64,000 nt of DNA from Przewalskia tangutica (GCA_029844215.1 CM056721.1:136367254-136431253), one strand, 5' to 3'; counted from the stretch's first letter, positions 35,018 through 47,000 are shown. Notes: generated by a model from the letters alone, not told the origin. A program made the numbers and translations.

Positions 35018-35230
35018 TCATGTCATTAAGGACGGGATAAACTCAATCCCACTGATAAATTTCCAATAAATGCAACTATAATTGCCATGAAGAAGATGAT
35101 GCCAATTAGGGCATGCCATGGAGCCACCCTTGACATTGTTGATGTTCGCGCGCCGGGGAATAAGAAGGTCAAAAAGGACAATAGCAACTAGCAAAAATAG
35201 AAAGGTCGACATGGTAATAAGTATTAACAC
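35018..35230 (-). CDS. Unrecognised small frame with N-terminal hydrophobic segment
   Basis: A 70-codon frame; from the second methionine it reads MSTFLFLLVAIVLFDLL, which looks like a signal peptide or membrane anchor. A Cys-containing tail follows (MACPNWHHLLHGNYSC). I do not recognise a family. It sits between LTR fragments without a clear promoter. It could be a small secreted-protein gene, a gene fragment or chance. Confidence 0.2.
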   Translation of the reverse strand: MLILITMSTFLFLLVAIVLFDLLIPRRANINNVKGGSMACPNWHHLLHGNYSCIYWKFISGIEFIPSLMT

Positions 35231-35239
35231 TTAGTGAAA

Positions 35240-35989
35240 TGATGAAACAGTTATATATATTGTGATTAATAAGTAGAACATTCAGTGATGCTTTGCACTC
35301 GTAAACTTTAAATTCTGAATCTAACTTTAATATTTCGTAATAAAACTTTTCTGGATGGGGAAGGTAGGATAGTAACACTTTTTGCTTCCTCTGTCCTAAT
35401 GTTTTATAGGAAAAAGTTCAAATATATCCTTAATGTTTGCGATTTGTCTTAACCTTTCAGCCAATGGGAAACCCCATTGTCAATACCGTTCGTCTTAAAT
35501 ATACCCGGTATTTTAAAAGGCGGGGGCGTAAGACAATACTTTTATATATGCCTCGGCTAGGCGTAAGCCTCGAGGCATGGGGCATAAGTCCCATGACTAT
35601 TCAATTTTTAGTATTTCATAAAATAATATAATACAATAAATATATTTAAATAGGTAAAACTTCATAAAAATAAAATAAAACTATATTATATATATATATA
35701 TATATGTGCGCGCGCGTGCTTGATTCTCACAAAAAAAACTAATCAAAGCAATCCATTATAGAGACACTTAGGACTTGTAATTGTATATAGCATAATTAGA
35801 AGTATAACAATATAACCACCCCTTTAAATTGCTGTACACTCAAGGCCTTCAGTTCCTGCTTGACACATTTATATTTCTCCCACACCCTTTGCCTAGCTAC
35901 AAAAGTATTAGAACATGCCCAGCTACCAGAGGAAGGAACTGATCATGAGAAGCTAGACAATTGAAGAACCTAAAAGGTTTAGGTGCATC
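35240..35989. other. No gene seen; microsatellite
   Basis: AT-rich sequence with a dinucleotide run of (TA)n followed by (GC)n at about 35680-35717. The stretch at 35500-35600 (ggcgggggcgtaagac, ctcggctaggcgtaagcc) looks like a degraded dispersed repeat. Confidence 0.45.
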
Positions 35990-36703
35990 CCTTGCCTGTC
36001 TAACCAACTCAATTTTAAGAGGGGGAATGATCAGTAAACTTTAGTTCCATGATAACAACATGTTTATCCGGCATCTGCAGCATCCGCTCATCATTAACCA
36101 CAGCTTCATCTATCCTGCTACATGTATGGTTATTTGTCCATGTATAGTCAGCCACAGGTTTTAATTTCTGTCATGCCAGTACCACTCAAGAATTCTTTGA
36201 AATCTTTTGTCTCCATATCCTGTACAACTGATCCTACAGGTCTATCATCAGCATCCAACACAACATTATAGTCACACATGGAAATCCATGGCCCATGCAC
36301 TGAGTTCCTGATAAGTCTCAACTCTTTCATAGCCCTCTCCTGTCAATTACTGTATGCAATCCATAAACTTCAGAGAAGTTAAGTAAATTCGTTGATTATA
36401 TTCTGATCTTCCCATGTATTACTTGATCACTCATGTCTACTAGCCGAAAATCCAAGGCTCTAGGGTCCCAAAGTATTCATATCTTTCCTTTATTAGTAGG
36501 ACTGACATTAGAGAACCATTTCCATCCTGGAGTTATCTTTTTTATTATTCTAGATTCAGTAGCACTCTTGGTTCTACGTTCAAAAATTGCAACAAAATCC
36601 ACTCTAAACAACTTCATTGCCTCTCTTAGCTCATTCTGCGCATGAGCTTTATTCGATCCTCTAACATTCCAAGTGAGCAGACTCATTGAGACATGTTAGG
36701 TGG
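35990..36703 (-). pseudogene. L1-type LINE, start of ORF2 (endonuclease)
   Basis: The minus-strand frame at 36477-36686 begins MSLLTWNVRGSNKAHAQNEL, the N-terminus of plant L1 ORF2 with its APE-type endonuclease (first active-site Asn in WNVRG). A second piece at 36148-36330 has GPWISMCDYNVVL, the D-x-N-like motif of the same domain, with DYNVV in place of DFNxx. Stops separate the pieces. No RT domain follows, so the LINE is 3'-truncated. The ORF1 end lies on the other side of the C4 insertion at 42684-42960. Confidence 0.8.
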
Positions 36704-37478
36704 TGTTGGGTTTTGATATTGGTGAATAGGAAATGATGGGATAAAAATTAAAGAGGGTAAAAGGCTCTTTTATCCCACATCGAAAAAATGGAAGGAAAGA
36801 GAGGTGTATATATTACATTACACCTTCTCGAGCTGCTAAAAGGGTTGAGAGGGCAAGGACCCTCGCGCTGCCGCTGCCGCCGCCGCCGCTTCGCCGCCGC
36901 TTCGGCGGATCGATTGATTGATAATCTTTTTGGACAAACGTTTCTTTAATTAATTAATTATTTAATTAAAAACAAATCCAAACGGATCGACCCGCGACCC
37001 GATCCGGCTCTCCCTCTCTTTTTCGAATTTCCCTCCAAAATGAGGTGACTATTCTGAATGGTTGCAACCATTCAGAATCAGTACCTCTAACCCTATAAAT
37101 TCTTGATCATTTCAAGAATTTATCAACAAATTCATTCTAATCAATTCTGAAATTCTGAAGTTGCTCTTCAACTCGAAAATTTCATTCTGTGTGATATACT
37201 GCCGTTGAGTGGTTCGTTGCTACCGGAATTTGGAGTACTACTATTCTGGTAAGATAATCGTTCTATCCTGGGAGGCGATATTCCGTTAACCTCGAGTACT
37301 GTGAGGAATAATTTCTTAAGGACACACTTTGAACTAAGTGGCTCGATTACATTCAAATTATTTTTCCAAAACAGATTCTGTTTTCGTTTATTGTTTCATT
37401 TATGTTATATGTTTCACTAAGTGATTAACATATTGTTTTGAATCATTATTTAGCCAAGTACAGATTATTATACCAACA
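36704..37478 (+). repeat. C4 5' LTR
   Basis: Starts TGTTGGGTTTTGATATTGG and ends TATACCAACA. Compared with the solo copy at 19938 it is nearly identical but has lost single bases in short runs (gaggggaat to gaggaat, gtgggct to gtggct) and has a different GC-rich block at 36860-36912. Confidence 0.92.
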
Positions 37479-37549
37479 ATCTTAAGGAAATTATTTTTAT
37501 TGTATTTTAATCAGATCCTGGTTCGAGATTAAAACTGTGTGGTTTTCAT

Positions 37550-38345
37550 CTGTATGAAATTTCATATTCTAACTTGAAGATATAAAAACTTCGTTGGAAT
37601 ATTAAAATCCAGGAAAAAGTGTTTTCCAAAAAGGAAAAAAAAATGTTTTTTTTTCAGGAAAGAAAAAAAAAAGTGTTTTTCTTGTATGTTGTTTGGAGAC
37701 TAAAATCTTCGGATTTTCTACTCCGGTTGAGATTAAAGTTTTCATAATTTTCTACTCATTTGGATACTTGATTTGAAGATATAAAAACTTCATCAAGTAT
37801 ATAACATACACCCATCGCACTTCGTTTCTATCAATTTTGATTCGGTTTGAAGAAATAAAATCTTCACCGTTGTGTATTATATTTGTTTCTATCAAAATTG
37901 ATTCGGTTTGAAGAAATAACATCTTCGCGTTGTGTATGATATTTGTCATGACGATTTGAAGAACATAAAAACTTCATCGCTCATTTAAGGAGATTAAAAC
38001 TTGTGTAGTTTTCTCCATATGAATATTAGTATTCGACTCAAGATATAAAAACTTCGTTGGAATACTAAAGTTTCATAATTACACAACGATTTGAAGAACA
38101 TAAAATCTTCATCGTTCTGTTTAAGGAGATTAAAACTTGTGTAGTTTTCTACTCCATATGAATATTAGTATTCTGACTCGAAGATATAAAAGCTTCGTTG
38201 GAATACTAAAGTTTCATAACTATACTGTGATTTGAAGAAATAAAATCTTCATCGTTCAAATTACGATTTGAAGAAATAAAATCTTCATCGTTTAAGTTTC
38301 ACAATTATACTCCGATTTGAAGAAATAAAATCTTCATCGTTTGAG
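37550..38345 (+). repeat. Array of short dyad motifs (GAAGA-N6-7-TCTTC) in C4 leader
   Basis: About twelve copies of a motif like gatttgaagaaataaaatcttcatcg, each with GAAGA and TCTTC (or ACTTC) arms around an A/T-rich loop. Clear copies start at about 37772, 37846, 37906, 37954, 38088, 38177, 38229, 38265 and 38314. Spacing is irregular, from 36 to about 90 bp. The array occupies the place where gag would be expected. No coding frame crosses it. Confidence 0.85.
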
Positions 38346-38416
38346 TCTGTGATTTAATTGCTATTCTGGTTTTATTAAGTAAAACAGTTTGTCGATTTGA
38401 CAGTGACAAACAAATA

Positions 38417-38821
38417 ATGGCAATTGATCTGAGTGATCTGTGTGCAATGCTGGAAGAGTGCAATTTGGTTGGAAACCCAAAAGAGTGGTGGCTGGATTCT
38501 GGTGCCACTCGGCGTATTTCATACGCAAAAGAAGCATTTGCAACCTATGCTCTCGCTGGACCCGAAGAGGTACTGTTTATGGGAAATACTGCAACAGCCA
38601 AGGTTGAAGGATATGGGAAGATACTTCTGAGGATGACTTCCGGCAAGGTCCTGACTCTCAACAATGTTCTCAGACGCCCAACAATTCGGAAGAATTTAGT
38701 TTCAAAGGACTACTCGTCAAAAACGTTTAAGTGTGTGTTGGTTAGTGAGAAAATTGTAATAAGTAAGAATGATATGTTCATAGGCGCTACCTCACCGAGG
38801 GCCTTTTCAAACTCAATGTAA
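38417..38821 (+). pseudogene. Copia C4 protease region
   Basis: A 134-codon frame with EWWLDSGATRRIS, an intact copia protease D-S-G-A motif, followed by VLFMGNTATAKVEGYGKILL and MTSGKVLTLNNVL, as in copia polyproteins. It starts directly after the dyad array, without gag or a zinc knuckle. It closely resembles the C1 protease segment (about 8200-8300), which has the broken DTDV form. Confidence 0.85.
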
Positions 38822-38859
38822 TGGTTGTTGGCGATGATTAATGAAAATTCACTGCCTTA

Positions 38860-39365
38860 CTTATCGAGTCAAATGATTTATGGCATGTTCGTTTAGGACA
38901 TGCCAATTACAAAACATAAAATTGATCAATTTAGAAGTATTGCCTAAATTCGAGTGCAACAAATCAAAATGTGAAATTTGTGTTGAATCTAAGTTTGTTA
39001 AACATCCATATAAGTCTATTAATAGAATTCAAATCCTTTAGACTTAATTCACATGTATATATGTGATATGAAGTCAATACCATCTCGGTGGGAAAAAGTA
39101 TTTTATAACTTTCATCGACGATCGCACTCGACATCTTTATGTGTATTTGCTTAATAGTAAGGATGAAGCAATTGATGCATTTAAGCAATACAAGAACGAA
39201 GTGGAAAATCAATTGAATAAAAAGATCAAAATGATTAGAAGTGATAGAGGTGGAGAGTACGAATCTCCTTTTGCAGACATGTTTGGAATATGGAATTATT
39301 CATCAAACTATCGCTTCTACACACCACAATCAAATGGAATTGCGGAAAGGAAAACCGAACATTAA
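38860..39365 (+). pseudogene. Copia C4 integrase remnant
   Basis: The zinc region near 38875-39000 is shattered by stops. The core at 39141-39365 reads YLLNSKDEAIDAFKQYKNEVENQ in pieces, then MIRSDRGGEYESPF and SNGIAERKTEH. It keeps the second Asp and the Glu of the DDE triad but ends early through a lost base in the expected ERKNRTLKEMM. Confidence 0.8.
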
Positions 39366-39989
39366 AGGAAATGATGAATGCCTTACTAATTAGTTCTGCC
39401 ATCACAGAGTCATGGGAAGCTATCCTTACAGCCTAATCGAATACTCAACAGAGTACCCTACAAAGAAACACAATCTATTCCATATGATCTATGGAAAAGA
39501 AAACCCAACTTGAAATATTTCAAAGTGTGGGTGTTTAGCAAAGGTCCAAGTTCCTTTGCCCAAAAGGGTAAAAATCGGACCAAAGCGTGGATTGTGTTTT
39601 TATTGGCTATGCTACAAGCAAAGAAAGCTTGTCGGTTTTTGGTTCACAATCGGACAATCCCAAATTCATGTTAATACGGTAATCAATCGATAATGCTGAA
39701 TTCTTTGAAAACATCTATCCTTATAAAACTGAATGTGAGTCGTCAAGTGAAAGATCTACACGACCGCGGGAAGAACCAAAGGAAAGTATACCAAGCAAAG
39801 AGGATCTAAGGCGAGCAAACGCCAAAAGACATCTACTTCCTTTGGACTGGACTTTGTAACATTCTTGCTTGAAAATGAGCCTCAAACATTTAAAGCGGCA
39901 ATGTCATCTTACGATTCAACATTTTGGAAAGAAACAATAATAGTGAGATTGAATCGATTTTAAACAACCATACACGGAGTTAGTTGATC

Positions 39990-41130
39990 TTCCTCCGGAA
40001 ATAAACCTTTAGGATCAAAATGGATCTTTAAAAGGAAAATGAAAGGCGATGGCACTATTGACAAATACAAGGCAAGACTTGTGGTCAAAGGTTATAGACA
40101 AAAAGAAGGTCTTGATTACTTTGACACATACTCGCGATGTTAATAACATCTATTCGGGTGTTAGTGGCCTTCGGCGTCAGATACGGTCTTGAAATCCATC
40201 AAATGGATGTCAAGACGACTTTTCTTAAATGGAGAATCGGAGGAGGAAATTTACATGGAACAACCCGAGGTTTTGTGGTTCCCGGTAAAGAAAGGAAAGT
40301 GCGCAGACTTGTGAAGTCACTTTACGGACTTAAACAAGCACCCAAACAATGGCATGCAAAATTTGACCAAACAATGTTGGCAAATGGATTTAAGATTAAT
40401 GAGTGTGATAAATGTGTTTACATTAAAAATACTCCAAATCATGAAGTCATTGTTTGTTTGTATGTTGATGACATCGCGATAATGAGTAAAAATATTGTCG
40501 ATATAAATGCTACGGCGTATGCTCGCTAGCAAATTTGACATGAAAGACTTAGGGGTTGCCGATTTGATCTTAGGAATTAAGATCCATAAAACTCCACAAG
40601 GTCTAGCATTATCACGATACATTATATTGAAAAAGTACTTGACAAGTTCAAGTATTTAAATTTCAATGTTGCAAAGACTCGAATTGATGTAAGTTTTGCA
40701 CTTCAAAAGAATGAAGGTGAAAGTGACTCACAATTGGACTATGCACGAAGTTTTGGGAAGTTTGATGTATATTATGAATTGTACACCAGATATAGCATGT
40801 GCTATAAGCAAGTCGAGTCGATTCACGAGTAATCCCAATCAAACTCATCGATGGCAATGAAACGAGTCTTGGGATATTTACAACACACCCAAAACTATGT
40901 TTTGCATTATAATAAATATCCCGCAAGATTTGAGGGATATAGTGATGCAAATTGATCACCGGATCGTTTGAAGTTAAATCCACGTGGATATGTTTTCACC
41001 GTTGAGGAGCGATGTCTTGGAAATCATCAAAGCATACGACGCCCGCTCTACAATGGAATCGAATTTATAGCTTTAGACAAGTAGGTGAAGAAGTTGAATG
41101 GCTCGGAATTTCTTAGAAGATATTCCATTC
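39990..41130 (+). pseudogene. Copia C4 reverse transcriptase and RNase H remnants
   Basis: KWIFKRKMKGDGTIDKYKARL and VVKGYRQKEGLDYFDTYS lie at 40019-40135. HQMDVKTTFLKW, LVKSLYGLKQAPKQWH and CLYVDDIAIMS lie at 40137-40529, so YVDD is intact. After that, frame changes every few dozen bases. RNase H-like text (YSDAN, then the GCLGNHQSI region) can be followed to about 41130. The pattern is mostly single-base deletions rather than substitutions. Confidence 0.8.
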
Positions 41131-41967
41131 GCCCAAACCTTTGGCTCCTATATGTATACACCTGGCGATCCAAGCGAATAGGTAGGCGGGAGCGTAATGT
41201 ATAACGGAAAATCTCGTCCACATACGACGAGACACAATCCGTTAGACAACTCTCTCTAGTGGCGTTATCACAATTGATTATGTAAAGTCAAGAGATAACG
41301 TGACGATCCGCTTACAAAAGGCTTATCTAGAGAGGAGTTGGTAGATCATCAACGGAATGGGGTTAAGGCGAGGACAAGTCATCACGGCGGTAACTCTACC
41401 TAGCAGATCGAGATCCCAAGAGCTAGGTTCAAGGAGATCAAACAAAGTTGGATCGACGCTCAACATTGTCAAATAACTCAACCCATTCGGATGAAGACAA
41501 TGTTCGTAAATAAGGATAAGACTTTACGGCTTGTTAATGAGTTAATAAAGCATTAAGGTTTTTAATGGTTATCTAAATCGCGATGATGACCGGATAATGT
41601 GGCTATAGGACCACGTGTTTAGAAATCACCTATGTGAGTGTTAAGTGTAAGCCGCTTTAAAGGGAATGACAAGAAAGGCCCATTCTCTATGCACTCACGA
41701 GACCAGCGGTGTTCACGGTCAAACGAACACAACCGTGAGAACCATAAATGGTTGAGGTTGATTGTGTGTCTTATGTTGTCTAGGTATACAACAAAGTTCG
41801 ACGGTTCAAAGATATCAAATCTACCGATTGATCGAGTATATCCGATATAAGTTCACTACGGAAAGTTCAAAGGAAACCTACTTATCCAGACGCGATAATT
41901 CTCGCTTGTATATCACACTCGTCCGCATATTCTTCTATCTTATAATCATTCCCATTCATGCTGGGAT
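41131..41967 (+). other. C4 interior between RNase H and 3' LTR
   Basis: Non-coding sequence inside C4, upstream of the 3' LTR. Two short frames (41638-41850, 41762-41980) overlap and show no recognised domain. The LTR-adjacent tract is ctggga. Confidence 0.5.
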
Positions 41968-42683
41968 TGTTGGATTTTGATATTGGTGAATAGGAAATGA
42001 TGGGATAAAAATTAAAGAGGTAAAAGGCTCTTTATCCCACATCGAAAAATGGAAGGAAAGAGAGGTGTATATATTACATTACACCTTCTCGAGTTGCTAA
42101 AAGGTTGAGAGCGCACTTGCCGTCGTCGTCGCTCGCTCGGCTCGGCTTCGGCTTTGGATTTGGATTTGGAAAAAGATCGATTGATTGATAATCTTTTTGG
42201 ACAAACGTTTCTTTAATTAATTAATTATTTAATTAAAAACAAATCCAAACGGATCGACCCGCGACCCGATTCAGAATCAGTACCTCTAACCCTATAAATT
42301 CTTGATCATTTCAAGAATTTATCAACAAATTCATTCTAATCAATTCTGAAATTCTGAAGTTGCTCTTCAACTCGAAAATTTCATTCTGTGTGATATACTG
42401 CTGTTGAGTGGTTCGTTGCTACCGGAATTTGGAGTACTACTATTCTGGTAAGATAATCGTTCTATCCTGGGAGGCGATATTCCGTTAACCTCGAGTACTG
42501 TGAGGGGAATAATTTCCTTAAGGACACACTTTGAACTAAGTGGGCTCGATTACATTCTGAAATTATTTTTCCAAAACAGATTCTGTTTTCGTTTATTGTT
42601 TCATTTATGTTATATGTTTCACTAAGTGATTAACATATTGTTTTGAATCATTATTTAGCCAAGTACAGATTATTATACCAACA
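41968..42683 (+). repeat. C4 3' LTR
   Basis: Starts TGTTGGATTTTGATATTGG and ends TATACCAACA. It is about 60 bp shorter than the other two copies, through loss of a segment near gtgactattctgaatgg and single-base losses in runs of G, T and A. Its GC-rich block (42110-42175) is replaced by cgtcgtcgtcgctcgctcgg and ttggatttggatttgg. Confidence 0.92.
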
Positions 42684-42960
42684 GGTGGTTCAGGCCTTCC
42701 CCCCTTATCAGCCCCACTACACTGGCCTAGTTCCAATTCTCCACAGCCAGAGGGTTGAACCCATTAGTGACAGTAACAGCCTTATCCCTTATGGTTCCTA
42801 GTCTGGTATTTTTAGTAGCAGACTTACCCTTCGCAGCCTTCTAACCTTTCTGAATAATCATAGCCTGAGCTGGGGTAGGATCCTCCTCCACATTCTGAAC
42901 TGTTTGCACCACTCCTCCAATTTCGTTTGTATGGAAATTCAAATCCTACTGTTGGAAAAT
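42684..42960 (-). pseudogene. L1-type LINE, end of ORF1
   Basis: The minus strand carries the low-complexity C-terminal part of a plant L1 ORF1, with stops, running into ATGAGTCTGCTCACTTGG (ORF2) once C4 and one copy of the GGTGG duplication are removed. This supports a single LINE split by C4. Confidence 0.6.
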
Positions 42961-43763
42961 TATAAAACTTCTATGTTAAGAGTGTGCTTGATATTATTGC
43001 CTTCTTTTCTTCTGCTTTTAAGCATTTGACGATGTTGAACTCTTACCTTGTATAGTGTATTTTCTTGCTATTGCTTTGGCTTCTGTTTGTTTTATGTAAC
43101 AATAAATTATGGAGAGATTCCTTGCTTTCAGAAACATATTGTTGGAGTAGTCGTGAAATAAATAAAAAAAGCAAACACTGGACAGAGAGCCGGAAAAACT
43201 TATATTTAGTCAAGCAAATATTATTGTAAGATTTTTGCATCGAACCACAAAAATAAAATCGGAATAACCAAAAAAATCTGAAAAATCAAATAAAAATCGA
43301 GCTCGAATTTTGTTGGCTTGATTTGTTTACAAATTTAAGATCTGACATAATTGATTTGATTATGTATTTGAAAAATTCGAACCAATTCGGTGCATGTACA
43401 CCCCTAACAATCATAGTAAAACGTCATATGATAACAGTAATTTCGCTTGTGATTTAGTAAAATAATGAGCATTACACGCAGAGACGAATCCATAATTTGA
43501 AGTTTGTGGGTTCCTCCCATCCCAAATTAAAAAATAAAAAGAGATAAAATAAAGGCCTACATGTTGACCAAGGGGATTCAAATAGAAGAATCACAAATTC
43601 ATTAAGACAAACTTCAATTACAATTTACACAATTCAATAACATACAAAAACCAAAAGAATAAAAAAATATACAAGAAAATCAGCCCATCAATACATCACT
43701 CCTCAGTGTGTAAAATTGTTTATTAATTGATTTGATCCAAATAAATCTAGAAATAATTTTAAA
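42961..43763. other. 3' flank of the cytochrome b561 gene
   Basis: AT-rich sequence with no gene seen. It probably holds the 3' UTR and polyadenylation region of the minus-strand gene. Confidence 0.45.
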
Positions 43764-44027
43764 TTAGGCATAACGTGCAAGTGCAACTGAAATATCAACA
43801 GCGACTCCAAAAAGGAGGATGAATATTGCAAGGAAATTAATCAAAAGTGATTCTCCATATAAAAATGGGAGTTGCATCAATGTCGATTTTTGCATTAATC
43901 CAGTCAATGCTGCAACAATTGTCATGTAGAATATTGCTCTACCACCTGATATGTGCCATGGGAGATTTACTGATCTTGTTTCTATTCTTGTGTATGGTAA
44001 CATGTACATACATAGTCCAATCACCCA
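43764..44027 (-). CDS. CYB561: CYB561 exon 4
   Basis: Acceptor TTTTAG/TGGGTG. It encodes WVIGLCMYMLPYTRIETRS to the stop, with H162 in LPWHISGGRA and two final hydrophobic helices. It ends SVALARYA. Confidence 0.92.
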   Translation of the reverse strand, partial: WVIGLCMYMLPYTRIETRSVNLPWHISGGRAIFYMTIVAALTGLMQKSTLMQLPFLYGESLLINFLAIFILLFGVAVDISVALARYA

Positions 44028-47000
44028 CTAAAAAGTTAAAATTAAAAATCATGATTAGAAGAAAATTAAAATGAACAAAACCAATTTATAAGGGATTTTT
44101 ACACTACACAACACCAACAAAGCCTACAATAAAAGAATAGCTCTAATTATTACTATATTTTACAAATTTTCCCAGTATGTTGTGTATAATCAAAATAGAA
44201 TTAGTGTATAATCTATATATAATCAGTGTGAATATATTATACACTATACACAGTGTGTATAGTGTATAATATATACACAATGTATATAGGGCTGTCCAGT
44301 GGGCCGAATCGGCACGATCCTGACCCGCCCGATCCCGAAACCCGCCCCGCCCCTATCCCCCTTATAAAATGTTATGGGGGATCGAACTCGGGATGGGACT
44401 AGGGCTCGTCCCGCCCATCCCGATCCCGCCCGTCCCTCCCCCATCCCGCCCCATCCCCACCCGCCCCCGTCCCGACCCGCCAGTCCCTTTTGCAAAAATA
44501 GTCGTTGCAACAACGGCCAAATTTCGATAATGGCCTTTGTGCAACAGCTATAACGATCATTTTTGCCCCTACCCCCTTAATATTTATTTTTAACCCCTAA
44601 GTTAGTAAATTTACACTTTAATTTTATTTCTCAACTATAGATACCTCATTTTCTCTTCATTTTTCTCTCAAATCTTCCTACCATCTCTCAATCTATCTCT
44701 CTACAAGTCTACATTGCCTACTAAATGTTATATCTTATTTACTTATTTGTATCAAAGTTCAAAAATTGGGAGTGAAGTTGGCAACTAGCTTGAGGATCAT
44801 CTATCGAGCAAAATTTTAATTTTCAACCTCGATTACACGTCGATGTTACGTCGGCGTTTGGTACCTTCGTTCCTTCTTTAAATTTTTATTGTTACTTAAT
44901 TTCATTATCTTTAATTATTTATTTAGATAATTATAATGAGACGAATTGGGCGTTTTATTTCTGGTAGAGGTACCAGGGGTAACAGGGATAAGGGTGCATC
45001 TTCTAGTAATCCTATTTCTAGTTCCGATGATTTCACTTATATATATGAAACTGATTTTTTTAATGATATTAATATACCATTAGATCATGAGGTATATTAT
45101 GTATCTGAACCAGACTTTAATTTTGAAAATGAATTAGACGATAATGTAGATAACACACTCACTAATGCACATCCACTTTAGGCTCATACTGAGTCTCAGC
45201 CTGAAACTTAAACTGGAATGTCTCTTATTCCCCCTAGTATTAGTCGAGGCCCAAGTCAAAAAAAATTAAAATCACCTGCATGAGTTTTTTTGATAGGGAC
45301 ATTGATAATCAACTAGATAGATGTAAAATTTGTCAAGAAGTTTATAATTTAAAATCGGAAAAGGTCAGGGTGAAACATGAGGTTTATTGAGACATGTACA
45401 AAACATGCACAAAGCTAGATATAATGAATATCTGGTAGAAAAATCAGGTGTGTCAATGTCTTTTGAGTCGGGACAAGGTTCACATAGTGTCCCCGAATCA
45501 AGTACAAGGTCGAATTAACCCGATGACGGGGGGAATTATAGGTCCTAAATATGATCAACACAAAGATAGAGAAAATATAGCAAAATTAGTTACGGTGGAG
45601 GGTTTGTCTTTTTCATTTCCTTCCTCTCATGGTTTTATTCATTACATTAGAGAAACGTATAATCTCGCTTTTAACGATTTTCCTAGATCAACTGTTAGAA
45701 GAGACATTTTTTAATTTGCACATGAATATCAACAGTATTTACGTTATGCATTATATCATTTTAATGGCAAAGTGTATATCATGATATAGGTCGTAGTACT
45801 AACGGTAATGATTATTTAACTGTTACATGTCATTGGATAGATCAGACTTGATTTATGCAAAAACGTATTTTAGCATATAGATATATTGATGATATGCACA
45901 CTTGATTATTTATTGCAAGAAATATTCATGAAATTTGTGAATATTATGGAATTACTGATAAAATTATGATTGCTACATTAGATAATGCTACTGCTAATGG
46001 TTATGCTGTAAACCTTTTAAAAATTTGATTTACTTCATTTTTCCGATATTTTTCATATTAGATGTGCATGCCATATTTATAACTTAGTTGTAAAGGATGA
46101 CCTAAAATTTTTTTAAAACATTCTTGATAAAGTACATTTGCTATAAACTTTATTTTTGAAGGTAATAAAATACAAAGACGCAAAGTGTATAAAAAAATTT
46201 GTCATGATTGTGGACTACCTTATAGAAAAATTTCAGAAGAAGTTTCAACTAGGTGAAATTTTTTATATGAACAACTACTTGTTGCTCACGAGTATAAAAG
46301 ACCTATAACTTTATTATTTAACGTCCATAATCAAAGTCCAACAGATATGCTAGTAGATGATGATTGGGGGAAATTTCGAAACTTATTGCATTTTTAGAGA
46401 ATTTTTTTCTAGCTAATAAAGAATTTTCTGCAAATTTATTATCCTACTATTAGAACTATGTTATTTTATATAACTCTAATATTTTTGTTACTTAATGAAT
46501 ATATGCAAAAACAAGCTTACGCATCTATTGAAGAATGTTTATAAAATTTAATTTTTTTTTCTATTCCCACTATATATTTTATTGGTATTGTAATAAATCT
46601 GACTATTAAAGTAGACGGTTGTAAATCACTTTGGTTAAACGATTTATGAAAGGTTAGAAATACTTCCAACAGACCCAACTGAAGAAGAAGAAGAAGAAGA
46701 ACCAACTAACGAACCAACTAAAGAAGAAGTTATGTCTAGCATACACAATGAATGCAAAAAAATATATATTACCAACAAGAAAGTGCAAATAATCAACCGG
46801 CTTCAGTATCATCTTCTTCTACTTCACTGCAACCTAATAAAAGACATGCGGTTTCTGCTGCTAGTGTTCAAGGCCTTAGAAATAGAATGTTTAGTGGTTC
46901 AACTTCTTCACAAGTTAGAGAATTTGATTTTTATGTTTTGCAGCCTCATTGGTAAGTGCTACAAGATCTCGTGCATTGAAACCCATGGTTATGGACTACC

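Larger units (their letters stand above)
36704..42683 (+). mobile_element. Full-length copia element C4 (family D)
   Basis: Two family-D LTRs (36704-37478 and 41968-42683) bracket a 4.49-kb interior, and the whole is flanked by the perfect target duplication GGTGG (36699-36703 and 42684-42688). It is inserted between ORF1 and ORF2 of an L1 LINE. The interior lacks a gag frame. After the LTR comes about 940 bp of leader with an array of short dyad motifs, then protease, integrase, RT and RNase H remnants with many single-base losses. No tRNA-Met primer-binding site adjoins the 5' LTR. The tract ctggga precedes the 3' LTR. Confidence 0.92.

Noticed and set aside
37550..38345. CRISPR-like array of short repeats
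   Set aside because: The genome is a plant, repeat spacing is irregular and the repeats have no unique equal-length spacers; they belong to a copia leader.
44244..44544. Gly/Arg-rich minus-strand frames
   Set aside because: They are products of the repetitive GC-rich terminal region of the hAT element, in low-complexity sequence.
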